The position numbers and the translations under genes are program-made. A DNA stretch of 64,000 bases, from NCBI RefSeq assembly GCF_024713975.1, contig NC_091098.1:18905316-18969315 (forward strand). Direction: 5' to 3'. Source of the DNA: Paralichthys olivaceus (Eukaryota; Chordata; Actinopteri; Pleuronectiformes; Paralichthyidae). The first letter of the stretch is position 1; each line of letters starts with the position of its first letter. The notes beneath the pieces are model-generated. The model was given only the letters and a program-made list of their open reading frames with translations, ran no database searches and was not told the origin of the DNA. Positions 1-11,940 of the stretch are shown piece after piece.

Positions 1-1971
1 AATTTTTGGCTGAGAAGCCTAACAGTCGCAGAAGTTACCGACAGGGGAGTCGAGTCTTCATTGCCTCCATGAAAGCTGCTGTTAAAAGTGGCCCCCCGAT
101 CTGTTGCGTCGTAAAAGGGCCGAACATTAGCACATCCTCCCTGGGGTCACGTTTCCATCCCTGCCGATTGGGAGCTGGAGCAGATAAAAACCTGAGATCA
201 CTGAAGAGTCATTTGATCGATTAATGAACGCTGATGGTGGCCTGACCCTCTGAAGACAGACGCCACGTGTGAGCGGGTGTTAGTTAGTGGCTTCTTTTGT
301 CCAGCGTGAGAGGGGCTGAATTGTTGGCTGGAACCTTCCTCTTGTTTTCATGGATGATTAAGTTTAAATACAGTGTCCATCAAACGTAGCTGAAGTTTTC
401 ATATGCAAAATGAACTAAGCATAAAACCACTAAACCAGTCTTTAAAGTAGATGAGTAGCCTGTGCAGCGATGATGGCTGTGTAATGGTGTGTGGGGACTG
501 AGGGTCAGTGCTGGAGCTCCCTTAAATACAGTGTGTGTGAGGCAGAGAGAGAGTGAGAGAGAGACAGCGACTGTGTCTTCTATCTCATCTTATAGAGATT
601 GTTACAGATATGCTGTGAAGTCTGGAGCTGTTTGTCTCTTTATCTCCATCTTTGTCTCTGTCCTGTCTCCCCTCTATTTTCTCAGTCTTCCTCAAACACT
701 TTTATTCTCACGCACCCCGATTTTCCCTCTACCTCTGTGCTCACACACGCACACACACACACACACACGCGGTTGAGATTCAGCAGTCTACTGTACATTG
801 ACTGTCAGTGTCCCTCCTGGATCAGTACACGTCACATGGTTTCCACTTTGACTGAAACTGAAATCGTCTGACATTATTCCCGACTTGTTAAGGGGCACCC
901 CACACATGCCTTCAGTGTCGACCTACATACCTTTCAGTCCTTGCGTGTGTCCCCACAAGTGAGAACCAATGACTTCCCTGAGGCCGAGCTCGTCCCTTAG
1001 AGCAAAAGCACCGATCAACTGCCAATATCAGTTTCCAAAATCGTGACCTTTTCGTGAAAGAACACATTAAATACTCTGAGTTTTCCATCTTGCCAGGTGC
1101 TGGTATCCACACTTGAATACCAAGAACAGCCTTTTGCATTCATTTTTAAGTTTTTTTGCTATTTACACAACAGCCATTAAGACAGATTACTTCAGAAAGA
1201 CTCAAATATTCCCCAAAACTTTACAAAGACACATTACCCAACATGCAGTATGTTAGTGTTTTCTCTGATTTCACTCCTGTAAATATACACTGAAATATCA
1301 AGCTCAGGGTTAGAACATACTATATGTAAAAATCAGGGAAATTGTATTTAATAAATGGGGGAAACATTCAATGACGGACAAGCAAGCATGACTGGCTGGC
1401 GTACATTATATAGCAGGGGATAGAGATCAAGGTGTTTTGGAACAAGATAAGATATATGTAGAGACTCTGCCAATTATTGTCCTGTGATTGTTATTCAAGA
1501 GACATCACCTCTTTGTGCTAAAGTTGGAAATTCTTTGGACACAAAGACTCAGTAGGACTCCTCCTGTGTGGGATCCTTTAGTACTAGCCTCTTGTTTCTT
1601 TTTGTACTTTTTTTCTTGGCACTTTATCAACATTTGTTTTACTTTCCTTTGCCTGTATTTTCACCCACTGGGGCTCAACTCCTGTTGTTTTTAATTTGCT
1701 TTATACATAAATCTGACGTGACTCGACTTGGAGACACTGATTGTCTGAAAAATATCACAATCCAGTAGTTGTTGTGATATTTCACTCAGAACAAAAGTGT
1801 TGGATTTACACACTGACAGAGACCGGCAGATATACCGGCAGATTATCTAAAAAGTGCAGCCATCATTATCATCTGAGTGTATTCCTCAGCACAGTTTATC
1901 GTGGCAGGAGATGGATCCCCACCTGCTTATAATGAGAAAATCACTGGTACAGAAAAGAGCAGGGAATAGGG

Positions 1972-2043
<72 letters not shown>

Positions 2044-3063
2044 AGATGAATCCTACAAGGGAGCAGGGCAGGGTCAGAGCACCCTGTGGCTCTGTGCTCA
2101 TCCTGTCCACCTATCAGTATTCAGCAGACCACCCCGGCCTCCTCTTATCAGGATGAAAGAGATTTGGCCTTGCGGTAGTTTCCATGGCCGGTTTGTGTTT
2201 TTCTGTTTGTCTCCACAGAAAGTCACAGATCTGCCCTTTTTTCCTTTTCCTCTTGGTCCAGGATTCACTGTTTGGTCTGTGTCTTTTTCCACTGAACCAG
2301 GTTTCTCCTCTCGTGATGTTTACAGGAGTCTCTCAGCCCCCTGGACTCGCTGGCCTCTTTGACAAACTCTCCCTCAACTTAATCTCTTCGCCTCCCCCTC
2401 TCCTCCGTCAGTCAGACCGACAAGCATGACTCTCCTCGTCCTCCCCTGTGTTTCCTCCCTCTCTCTCACTCAGCCTTTTGTGTGTGTCCCCCAAAGAGCC
2501 GCGAGCACTTTCCTTCATCTCAAAAAAAAAAAAACATCTCTCCGCATCTGTGAATAATATGCAGCACTTTGGTACCAGCATGTCCCTCTCGTTCTGGCGT
2601 GGCGTAACACTCGTCGGCTCATCTGCCCCTCGCCTGGAGTCTGAACTTCAGAGCGAGAAAATAAACAGAGAGGGTTGAGAGTTTGGTCGGCGGCTGAAGG
2701 TCACCTCTGTTTCTGAGCGATAAAAAGGACTTGGCTATTTTGACAGCTGGCCAGCTTACACCTGTTCCCCAGCTTCCCCTCGGGCTCAGGGCAGATGCAC
2801 AGATGAAAAAAAGTAAAGCAGAGTTTTTTGTTTGTTTTGTCAAAGTTAAAACTAAAAAGAAAGAAAAAAGCGTGTCCTGTTCTTGGCAAGCTGTCAACAC
2901 ACCCCAGTTTTACTCCTGTTCCCACTGTGTCTTTTTGTTTCCATCTCATTCAACTCATTGTTTGGTGTTTTTTGTCACACATGTTTTTGTTTTGTTGTTG
3001 ATCGTCTTATTTATTGTCTTTTTATTTATTCCATAATTTATGTGTGTAATTCTTTGTTTTCAG
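1..3063 (+). other. nkain4: nkain4 intron (partial, runs off left edge)
   Basis: Sequence upstream of the nkain4 penultimate coding exon. I searched both strands for the preceding NKAIN exon (the one ending in the acidic stretch before the DFIGGFD motif) and did not find it, so it must lie left of the window. The stretch holds short CA arrays near 744-770, a (TG)n array at 1973-2041, a poly-A run near 2521 and pyrimidine-rich low-complexity sequence at 2380-2480. No other gene is visible. Confidence 0.6.
1973..2041. repeat. (TG)n microsatellite
   Basis: Uninterrupted TG array of about 34 units inside the nkain4 intron. Confidence 0.98.
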
Positions 3064-3871
3064 TTGATTTTATTGGTGGATTTGACCCATTCCCTCTCTA
3101 CCATGTCAATGAGAAACCATCTCATCTACTCTTAAAGCCCATGTACCTGTAAGTATGACGGTGCTGTCATCCCATTGTACACTGTGTGTCCCTGTGACTT
3201 GTAAATGTGAATATCACCATTGACGTTTGAGATATTGTGCATTTTGGGATGTTCTAATGTAGTTGCCTGTGTGGGGTTGTTTTCTCCCTTTTCACCTGAT
3301 ATTATTATAAAATTGAATTGAATTGACAAAGTAATATCAACTCAAGGTCAATTTGCTCCAGAGCTTTTTATTATTTGGGTTAGGACGCAATGTGGGTTAC
3401 AACAGGAGAATGACTCGGAGGTCCTTGCTCAGTTTTCGGAGATTTGAGTCATGTCTGGGGAGAACAGCACTCTGTGAAACATGCTACATCCTGTCAGAGG
3501 GCTTTGGGAATATGAAGTCCTTTCACGCTGCTGTTTTTGTTTTTGCGTCCGCTGAAAGAAGCACATAAGGAAGAACATACTAAAAATATTGGATTATTTC
3601 CAGCCTATTGGATTAATCAATTAAGTTGCAGATAATTTAATAACAATAGGCCTTGGAAGTTATGTGATAGGTCTCAGCCAACGTGAAATGAATGTTTTAT
3701 TAGCCCTATTAATAGTTTAATCAGCTTTGTCTCTAATGGGAGGAAGTTTTTGTCTCTTCAATCCACAGGGAGTTATATTCTGGATAGATTCATCCAGGTG
3801 TGTGTGTTTCCAATGGCTGCTAACCCTCTGCTCTTCCTTCACGTGTGTCTCTCCTCTCCAGGTCTACGTAA
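3064..3871 (+). CDS. nkain4: nkain4, last two coding exons (3' end only)
   Basis: The C-terminus of a Na+/K+-transporting ATPase interacting protein, a four-pass membrane protein that binds the Na,K-ATPase beta subunit. Exon 3064-3148 follows a TTTTCAG acceptor and encodes [18 protein letters not shown], the C-terminal signature of NKAIN4; NKAIN1-3 differ after GGFD. It starts in phase 2, so the codon before Asp is completed by the missing upstream exon (Phe expected in the family). A perfect donor GTAAGT at 3149 lets it splice to a tiny last coding segment, 3862-3871, after the acceptor CTCTCCAG, adding Ser-Thr and a stop. If the donor is not used, the frame stops at TAA 3150-3152, giving nearly the same protein. 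The membrane-spanning exons are outside the window. In human, NKAIN4 also lies tail-to-tail with BIRC7. The family is sure; the last splice is inferred. Confidence 0.88.
3149..3861 (+). other. nkain4: nkain4 last intron (inferred)
   Basis: It is bounded by GTAAGT at 3149 and CTCTCCTCTCCAG ending at 3861. An AT-rich piece near 3308-3325 (AAAATTGAATTGAATTG) resembles the tail of a dispersed fish repeat. Nothing else is recognised. Confidence 0.5.
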
Positions 3872-4793
3872 ATAGGAGAGCGTCCAGCAGGGAGGTGACA
3901 GCAGATTCCCACGGAGACAAAATGGCTGTTTTGACGCAAATGTCCCCAGTGCACCGGGGCATGCCAGACATTCCTCCCCCTTCTTGATTTCAGTTCTTTA
4001 AACATGTCATTTACTGATGTGCTGCCCAGAAAAGCCAACGCTTCTCCGTTAGGGTCCATTGTTTTCCATGAGAGATGACGGGTCCTGAGAACGAGGGGGG
4101 CGGATTGCACTGGAACAAAGTCTCATATTGTGTATTTAGGGAAGTATCAATCATTTTCTTTGTGTTGAGTTCTCTGCTAAGGTCCCATTGCTGCACTGAC
4201 CTGCCCCATAATCGTCTTAAAACTCCCCCAGAACATGACTGTATAGAACATGTTCAGCATATAAATACAGTGTGTATGTAACCAGGAATTGCCCAGCATT
4301 CCCAGTCTGTGTCTTCGAGAGGACTCAGTGATTTAGCGTGTCATTGCCGGTTTGGCTCAGATCTTGGCCGGAGGGCTGAATTACAGTGGAGCCTGTGGAA
4401 TGAGCTATTGTGTGCCGCCTGTTTACTTTAGGCCAGGATCTGTGTGCATAAATACACGAGTAAAGCAGGAAGAGGCAGAGGGAGGGGATGGAACAAAAGC
4501 TCCGAAACCTTCAGTGGCATCTGTCAAAAATAGAAAATGTAAATAATGAAGGGAGGGTGGGGGGGTGGTGGTTTGGATTGAGAGTCTGACATGTGAAGCT
4601 GTGTCAAGAATGTGAAAGAGCATTAGCTTAGCTTGCAAGTGGTGTTCAGACACAAGGAAACAGCATGTTGAGTTTTACCTTTTTATTTTTGGAGTCTTAT
4701 TATTGTGACTATTTTTCAGCCTCGTCGGATGATGTGCCGAGAGCTTTTCCTCTCACTTCTCCTCCTAACTACTGACGACACATCAGGGCCGAT

Positions 4794-4796
<3 letters not shown>

Positions 4797-4832
<36 letters not shown>
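4797..4832. repeat. (AC)n microsatellite
   Basis: Pure AC array of about 18 units in the inferred nkain4 3'UTR. Confidence 0.97.
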
Positions 4833-4835
<3 letters not shown>

Positions 4836-6315
4836 CACACTGTCTCGAGCAAGGGTTGCACAGCGTATTTTTAACTTTCAGCGAAACAATAGAGATTGTT
4901 TTACTACTTCATATTGCACACAGCAGTGTTTGAGTCTGTATGGGTATAGTCCTCAGTGTAGAAGTAGCATGGCTATACGTGAGTGGATCAGATATTCGTC
5001 TCCCGTCAGTCCAACAGTTTAGATTCTCGATGGTGATAGTCTCAGTTGTGATTGTTTTATAGCATGTTTTTTACAGGGTTTGTATTGTAATTATGTGTAT
5101 TACATCTTAAGTGATGGCAAAATAGTAAAACCGATATCTTCAGATGACTTTACAGTGAACGAGCTGGTGAATCTGTATCTGAAATCTTCTGCTGAGTAGT
5201 TTCTTACTCACATTTCTTTTAATAGGATCCAGTAACATTATAATTTGACATAGGCAGAAGTGCATCATATCTCTGAACTGATTGGTAGCACTTTTTATTT
5301 TCTTTGTTTTATCTATCAGGATTATACAGTCTCTTATGGTCATACTCTGTCGCCTCACTATTTGAGTGAATCACTAGTTCCTCCTGGTGGCCAAAGTGTT
5401 CATGTACAGGTTACAAGGCCCCTGCCACAAGCCTGTACTGCCATAACTCTCCATGTTTTATCATTCATTGATTTTTAATGGTTTACAGATCTGCATCTCA
5501 AAGTGGACTTAAGAGTAACTGTCATGTGAAGAGAGTCAGAAATGTCCCGGATTTTTTTCAATACTACTATTCAGTCCTTTTCTTTTATCACTCAGGTTAA
5601 GGTCTGTTTTTCGCCACTGAATTTGAATCCAGAATGTTTTCAGTATGTTATTTATTTGACTGCAATATACTTGCAAAATCTTAGAATATGAATCATTGCT
5701 ATAATCAAAACAGATGCGAACAAAGAAGTATTTGTTTGTTCATTTAGCAGCTACAAATAAAGTTCTGCTGGTTGTCTGATCCCCTGTGGTATAGGACGAC
5801 TTCATTGTACCTAATATTCTACAATTGTGATTCTGAAAATCGGCTGACCACTTTCTGCTGGCTAATGTCACAATGATGGATTTGGATTGGTCCTCTCTAT
5901 ACTGGATAGATGCAATAATATATATGTCCTTATTGTCTTTATAATTTGAAGTTGGCACACTCCTGGTGGTTTATATCTGGTGTGTGGGTTAGTTAAAAAC
6001 ACGAATCACCTCATATTGTAACATAATCAGTATAAGTAGTAAAATTCTACTAAAGTCATTACGTTAACACTAGTCTTCCTCTCAGTGCAATACAGACTAA
6101 AACCTGGTATTGTTGTCAAAGTGTTTGTCCCCACTGAGAAATAAAAACACCTCTTTGTAGATAATTACTTTTCTTTGCATAGAAAGTGGAAAAGTGGATT
6201 TTTTTTTGTATTCTCTTTATTTTGTGTCCTGTGTTGGCCTGTTCCCATGTGATCTGATTGCATAATCCTATTTATCCTGAACTGTGCTTTGTGTTCATGT
6301 AAAAAGGTGTTTGTT

Positions 6316-6321
6316 AATAAA
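6316..6321 (+). terminator. nkain4: nkain4 poly(A) signal
   Basis: AATAAA hexamer followed by a GU-rich downstream element at 6342-6355. It is the last plus-strand signal before the convergent birc7 gene. Confidence 0.7.
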
Positions 6322-6386
6322 AGAATGTCCTCTTTTAACGACCATGTGTTGTGTCATTTCGTAAAGATTTTTACCTTATTTTACCA

Positions 6387-6392
6387 TTTATT
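6387..6392 (-). terminator. birc7: birc7 poly(A) signal
   Basis: TTTATT on the plus strand, i.e. AATAAA on the minus strand, about 130 nt past the birc7 stop codon. Cleavage would fall near 6365-6375, within about 30 bp of the expected nkain4 cleavage site. Confidence 0.65.
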
Positions 6393-6521
6393 GTAGAAAA
6401 TAATCTGTGACAAGCAACCAGCACTCTTGATTTTGATCAGTACAAGGGGAAAATGAGTACAGAAGAAAACTCAAGGCCACTCATGTAACACCTGTAAAGC
6501 AGTGGCTTCTCTACTGCAGCT

Positions 6522-9500
6522 TCAGGACATGAACGCACGAACGCTGCCCCTGATGACGGCTCTGCAGATGGGGCAGTGACGCAGGCTGGCAGCACAATCG
6601 CCACACACCACCAGATGACCACAGGGGATGAAGACAATGGACACCAATTTGTCCATGCACACCTTGCAGGTCCTCTCCTCCTGCAGCTGCCTCAGCAGCT
6701 CCTCTGGACTGGGGTCCTTCACTGTTTGTCAAATCACATATAGAAAGAAAAAAACACATGAAGACACAAACTGCAAGCTCAGTGTTACGTCTGCAGCCAG
6801 ATCGCTGCAGGATAGAGAAATCATACATCAGCAGTTCAATTGTGTAATTCATTATGAAAGTATTTCAAGCACAAAAGTGGCTTTTATTCCTGATAGTCAT
6901 ATAGATTGTTGACCTCTGACCTTTCCCTCTGACGGGTGTTTGTGTTCTCACACTTTCAGCGCTGGAGCCCTGCCTCGTCTCAGTCTCTGAAGTGAGTAAA
7001 CATTAAAAAAGACAGTCACACACCACTGAAATATATCAAGTTAATAAATGACAAATGAAATGCCTTAAGTATACTTGTGTGAATAGTCAAAAAATGACTT
7101 ATGATACTTAAAGAAGTAAATGTACTTGTCCCACATTATCTGCCATGACTGTCATATCACAGTATGATCCATTATATAACAAGTGGAACCATTTCATCTG
7201 CAGAATACAGATACAGCTTCATCTGTTGGGTCACAACATACATTTTTAGGGGTCATGACAAGATTATTGGGAAATAAAGGAACAGAAAGGAAAAAATCTG
7301 ATTTCTGTAAACAATTTCTGGAACTTTCTCTATTTTTTTCACATATGGGCCTAAGATTTAAACCAAATTTTTTTAATTTAGGGAGGAAATGCTCCAACCA
7401 GATGTTTTTACCATGAAATGTATGTGTGTAGAAGTGTTGATGTGAAAGAAACTAACTATATAGCTTGGCAATTAATGAAGTGGTGTAAACACTACAATGG
7501 TTGCCGCAGAGTGGAAGTAAAAAGTAAGAAAATAGAAATACTGTAGTAAGTTTATCAAAGAAAAGTACTTTAGTTCAAAAAAAGGACTTAGTTACTTTCC
7601 ACCACTGGCTGTTACCTCTGCTCCGTGGCCCCCTCTGTCTGTCCTCCTCCTCTGCCTGCAGTACGTCAGTGACCAGGTCAGATACTGACATGTAGTGCTG
7701 GCCTGTCAATAGAAACTTGGTCTGGACCAGACTCTCCACCAGGTCGGCTTCGAAGCCCATCTGCAGCACAGTCTGCACCACGGGAGAGAGCATGGCTGAG
7801 GAAGCTGCCAGACCTGCGACCACATCTGAGAGATGAGAGGAAGGGTGAAGTGAGGAAGAGAAATTGCACAGCTTACATTTATCTGCCGTTTCAAACCAAA
7901 GATCTCTTTATATATCTGCTGAAATGAATTAGAACTGTGATTCCTGCATTGTGTGGAATAATTGGCCTCTCTCGTCTGCCACTGCAACAGTCACATTATT
8001 TCCTTAGTGCTCAATAACTACTGCAATTCAATAGCAAACACAAGTCCAGTCTTAGAGAAAGGTTTGCTTTTATCCTTCAAATCCCCATTTCAGCCGAGGT
8101 GGTTCACTCAAGATTCAATCATCGTGCTTTTCAATCATTTGCACAACCAACTCAACATGTTTGCTCTACCTTTCCCCCTTTTGTGTGAACAAGCAGGAGT
8201 GGATGTTGACATTTTGATGATGTTCATCAAATACAGAGGCAGATATTAATTCACCCTGGTCTACATGATCGAGAAAAAATATGTTTTTGGTACATATCCT
8301 TTATTTACTGCCTTTTAAAAAATGTTATATATCTCACCATTTCTGGACCCAATATCTCTGCTTGTCGAGGTCTGAGATCCACCCTTGAAATTCAATACAC
8401 AATGAAAATTGTGAATTATTTAAATACAGGACCAGCAAAGTGACATATATTAATGTGGAATTCTTCTTCTTATTATTATTGTGTCTGCAGCGTGACAAAC
8501 AGATATTGTCCAAATGCGAAGGATTCTCACCACAGTCTCACCCAGATGGAAATGAGCATCCTGGATGTTGCTGATATACTCCTGTCCCCTCGACTGGATT
8601 AAAAACTCACACCTGAGGAATATAAATTTGTTATTTTACTTTTTAATATCCTGAAGCATGAATGCAGAGCAAAAACCAAAGCATAGTATATTAATGAAAC
8701 AGCTTCATTTGCCAGTGCAGAAAAACAGGTAAATTATGTGTTTGACAAATGTCTGTGTACTGCATCCTAGTCCTGGTGTTACCGTGGAAACCATTTGGCA
8801 TGTTCCTGCCAGGGGTCATCTCCTGGTTCCCAGTTTCTCAACCCTCCATCACAGTAGAAGCATTTGACATTGTCACCGTGACCTGTCAGGACAAACGAGA
8901 CTGCTGTGACACTGACTGGACAGAGGAAATCAACTTACACTCCACAATAGATTCAAAAAACTGAATTTGTCTTTACAAACCATAACCTGTAAATTAAAAA
9001 GCAAATAAATTCACCTTTTGCTGAAGCTAATATCATTAGCTTCACAAAAATACTCCTCGTACTTTAATTGATGTCATTACTTTGTGTAGGTTTTCATGAT
9101 ATTGTGTCCACACCCTGTGTATTGCCTGAAGCTGCGGAGCCCTACTTCTCTAGCAGCCCCAGCTTTGTCCAGGTTGTTCTGTCCACAACAGGATGACTCA
9201 GCAGGACAATTGTACCATGAACCCTCTCACAAAAGAGAGGTCACTCTAGCAGAGACTGGGTCAGTGCTGAACATTTGACTCATATATACGCCTGGATACT
9301 CAGAAAATGAAGAAAGCAGATACTTATGATACAAATGTGATTAGGTTTTAGAGTGAGACAGTGGGCACCTGTGTAGAAAAATCCTGCTCTAGCCAGAACA
9401 TCTGGCTGGATTGAGGCCTCAGTGGGCCAGTTGTGGAAAGTGGTGATCCGGGAATCCTCCGCCTCCATCTCTGGATACACCGCCTGTCCAGCTGTCCCCT

Positions 9501-9909
9501 GGTCATCCATAGTCATCCTCTGGAGTTGGCTCAACAACTGGCCGTCCACAGAGTCTGAGGATCCAACTTGGAGAGGGATGTTCCCCACAGCTTGGCCCAG
9601 TATGAAACTGCAGGTGGGGAAATGCCTCTTGTGCTCCTCGGCCGGGCTGTCCCCATGGACCCAACATCTTAAAATCCCCCCGCAGCAGAAACACTGGACT
9701 TTATCTCCGGGGCCGAGGAAGAAGAACCCCGCTTTGGCCAGCTCTCCAGATGTTACAGGTGCAACCGCTGGCCAGTTCTGAAAAGTTCGAAGTCTCTCTG
9801 TTTCTCTTCTCATCTGAGGCTCCTCGAGAATGTGCACCATAGTACTTCTGTCATCCGTCATTCTGTGGCAAGTAGCTTTTCCTTTCTCTTTGTGTCCTGT
9901 GCCAGTCAT
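6522..9909 (-). CDS. birc7: birc7: IAP-family E3 ubiquitin ligase, BIR-BIR-UBA-RING
   Basis: Inhibitor of apoptosis: BIR domains bind caspases and IAP antagonists, UBA binds ubiquitin chains, and RING gives E3 activity. Coding exons in transcript order are 9909-9369, 8882-8783, 8612-8531, 8383-8338, 7825-7616, 6986-6921 and 6721-6522. All use GT/AG, phases agree, and the total is 1245 nt (414 aa). The first BIR (about residues 40-105) has zinc ligands C73, C76, H93, C100. The second (157-220) has C188, C191, H208, C215. The UBA-like region lies around 255-310, and the C3HC4 RING spans C367-C401 near the C-terminus. The first BIR resembles XIAP BIR2 and the second XIAP BIR3. The RING ([15 protein letters not shown]) matches human livin, and the ythdf1/nkain4 linkage supports birc7 over xiap. 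The start is uncertain: ATGs at residues 1, 17 and 24 are all possible, and 24 has the best Kozak context. A 5' noncoding exon is possible, because an acceptor-like CACCTTCAG lies just upstream. Confidence 0.95.
6722..6920 (-). other. birc7: birc7 intron 6
   Basis: Intron between the 66-nt linker exon and the RING exon, with a GT donor just below 6921 and a CAG acceptor at 6722-6724 (minus strand). No other feature is seen. Confidence 0.85.
6987..7615 (-). other. birc7: birc7 intron 5, filled with dispersed repeat
   Basis: Intron between the UBA exon and the linker exon. Its 5' part (7515-7607 on the plus strand) reads on the minus strand as GTGGTGGAAAGTAACTAAG..., the end of a very common teleost non-autonomous repeat. 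A second stretch (7076-7135) has the matching AAGTAAATGTACTTG style. The 7200-7400 part (GGGTCACAACAT, TTTTAGGGGTCATGA) also looks repeat-derived. Confidence 0.7.
7515..7609 (-). mobile_element. MITE-like repeat end beside a splice donor
   Basis: On the minus strand this begins with CAGTGGTGGAAAGTAACTA, which I recognise as the end of an abundant teleost MITE-like family. The rest has the family's repeated AAGTACTTT style. It lies about 8 nt inside the intron from the birc7 exon-5 donor. The family assignment is from memory, not from a search. Confidence 0.6.
7826..8337 (-). other. birc7: birc7 intron 4
   Basis: Intron of 512 bp between the 46-nt exon and the UBA exon. AT-rich, with no recognised element. 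Confidence 0.8.
8883..9368 (-). other. birc7: birc7 intron 1 (within second BIR)
   Basis: This intron splits the second BIR after residues GFFYT, before the first zinc-binding Cys pair. XIAP family genes interrupt BIR3 at the equivalent place, as far as I recall. Nothing else is recognised in it. Confidence 0.85.
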
Positions 9910-11940
9910 CCCTTTTGCGGTCCATAGTGGAGCGCACGCTGAACTGAAGGTGAGTGCAGCACACCGACTGGAATAATATGATCAGCTGTGGGGGCCTGCA
10001 CGCTGGCCTACAGGAGACTGCTTTCCAGAAAATCCACTAAATGCCAGAGTGTGTGCTCATTGATGCATGAATGAATGACAGCCTGAACATGACATGTTGC
10101 TCTGCCTCTTAGTGAAAAAGGCCCAACATGTAAATAACTGTGGACGTGTACTTTACCCCAACAATACTGATTTATCCCTATTGAAGGGAACTTACAATGA
10201 TATCAAAGTATAGTGGCTAGAACAGAAGAAGCTCACAACTGATGATTCCACACAGGAACAAAGTGAACATTGTGGTGGTCACCCAGTTAGAGTTCACTGA
10301 GTTCAACTCGTAAAGAAAACTTGACCTTTCAATGTACTGGAAACACAAAAGTGACTTTTTCTGCTGCCTTTCTTAAACATATTGACACTGATCCATCTCT
10401 CTGTTGGGTGTTAGTGTCTCCATGTGCCTGCAGGACATCTCTGCACTTGATAGTTTTAACAGTGAAGATGAATGACTTAATAAACACATAAACAATAATA
10501 AGATGTTTAGTCTTATTATTGTTTAGTCTAGTTATGGCTCATTTACCCAACTTATACAATATATATATAGCTGCTTGTTTATTTATTTGGTTTATTTTAT
10601 AACTTTTACTTTGAAGGCCAGGAGCCTCTGTTTCTGTCTCTGAATTTCTTTTTTAAATTTAAATTGTACAATTTGGATAAAGACTCAAGACAAGAAGAGT
10701 TGCGTTGAATTGAATTGTACGTCTTCATGCCATGTGAAAACAGAGCAGACAAACTTGTGTAAGACAACACTGGCGATCAGATAATAGGATCACACCCATC
10801 ATCATTCATTTACAAGAAGGACAATGAAATAAGGCAATACCTATAAAGTCCTCTGGCAGGAGATTATGCCTGATTATAGTTTTTATTATTGTATTAGGAG
10901 GTCATGCTTGAATTTCTGTCACATGTTTAGTGTAGATTTTTGTTAATTTTGTGTTTTTTCCTTTACTTGTGTTTTTTTTATTGAAGCACAATGTTTTGAG
11001 AAGTGCTACATAAATAAAGATTATTATCATTATTACCCCGACATTATTTGTCAATATTCAAATGCTTCGTGCATGGAGCCTCCTGGTGGTGAAAGAGAGT
11101 ACGAATTTTTGCTATTTCAGAAAAGAGAAGTAAAGAGAAGATAATCCTTTATTAGTCCCACAATGGGGACATTTGCAACATTACAGCTGCAGGAGTCAAA
11201 AATTGGCATCAGTAAGCAATAATAAGTAACATGCAATACTTAAGTACTCATTTACTGTATTTACTGCAACCTGACCTGTCACATTGGTACAGTCACCCTC
11301 CGATTATCATGACATCCTCTGCAGTGGTAAATTTCAGCCACATACATTCACACCCTCACATGTGGCTCTCTCTGAGGTTTCTATGTTTTTTCTCCTGTTT
11401 ACAGATTTTAAAGTTAGATTTTCTTGTTGAGCCCTGAGACAAATTCGTGAATACACCATACAAATGAACTGTGATTGATAGATTGATTGAAACCCTGACC
11501 ACTCACTCGCTCACTTTTCAAAACAGTCAGATTTTTCAAACCCCATAAATAAACATCACCTGAAGATGCAGTGTGGTTCTGACTCAACGAGGGATTTAAT
11601 GAAGGCATTATTACACATCAGTGATTTTGCCTCATGTCACTTGTCTTTGTTTTTGCATTCCAGTGAGTCTCACATGAGCAGAACTGAATCAGATCCACTG
11701 AGGCCCTCTGCAGAAAACCACACAGTCTGCTGATCGCCCCTCTGGCGCCGTGCACAGCCCCTGAGTTTGCAGGAAACATCCCCAGAGCCCGTGCACATGT
11801 GAGTCCACTTCTCACATTAATCAATGCATATGAGTTGTTATCATGCAAATCACAGACGGTAGCTTCAGTCACCTGTTTTGCTTTTTTTTGGGTTTTTTTA
11901 ATGGGAAGGTCGCATCCCCCCCCCTCTCTCTTTTTACCCC
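9910..11940. other. birc7-ythdf1 divergent spacer
   Basis: About 2 kb between the birc7 first coding exon and the CpG-rich ythdf1 promoter. It is mostly AT-rich. Two stretches look like tails of dispersed teleost repeats: 10980-11035 (GTGCTACATAAATAAAG followed by ATT repeats) and 11128-11215 (see separate entry). No coding exon is seen. Confidence 0.6.
11128..11215 (-). repeat. retroelement 3'-tail-like fragment
   Basis: The plus strand reads AGATAATCCTTTATTAGTCC then CACAATGGGGAC. Its reverse complement (GTGGGACTAATAAAGGATTA) is the familiar 3' tail of a dispersed teleost retroelement. A related tail occurs in the ythdf1 intron near 14575-14618. Confidence 0.5.

Larger units (their letters stand above)
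3872..6340 (+). other. nkain4: nkain4 3'UTR (inferred extent)
   Basis: About 2.5 kb with no coding exon on either strand, AT-rich, ending at a canonical AATAAA (6316-6321) with a GT-rich stretch (TGTGTTGTGTC) about 25 bp further on. Earlier AATAAA motifs at 5756 and 6140 could give shorter forms. It contains a (CA)n array at 4797-4832. The extent is inferred from the position of the stop codon and the poly(A) signal. Confidence 0.55.

Noticed and set aside
6511..6852. 113-codon minus-strand frame overlapping the birc7 RING exon
   Set aside because: Same bases in the wrong frame; the RING is in the 6522-6721 frame with all eight zinc ligands.
9422..9781. 119-codon plus-strand frame
   Set aside because: Antisense shadow of birc7 exon 1 with both BIR motifs on the minus strand.
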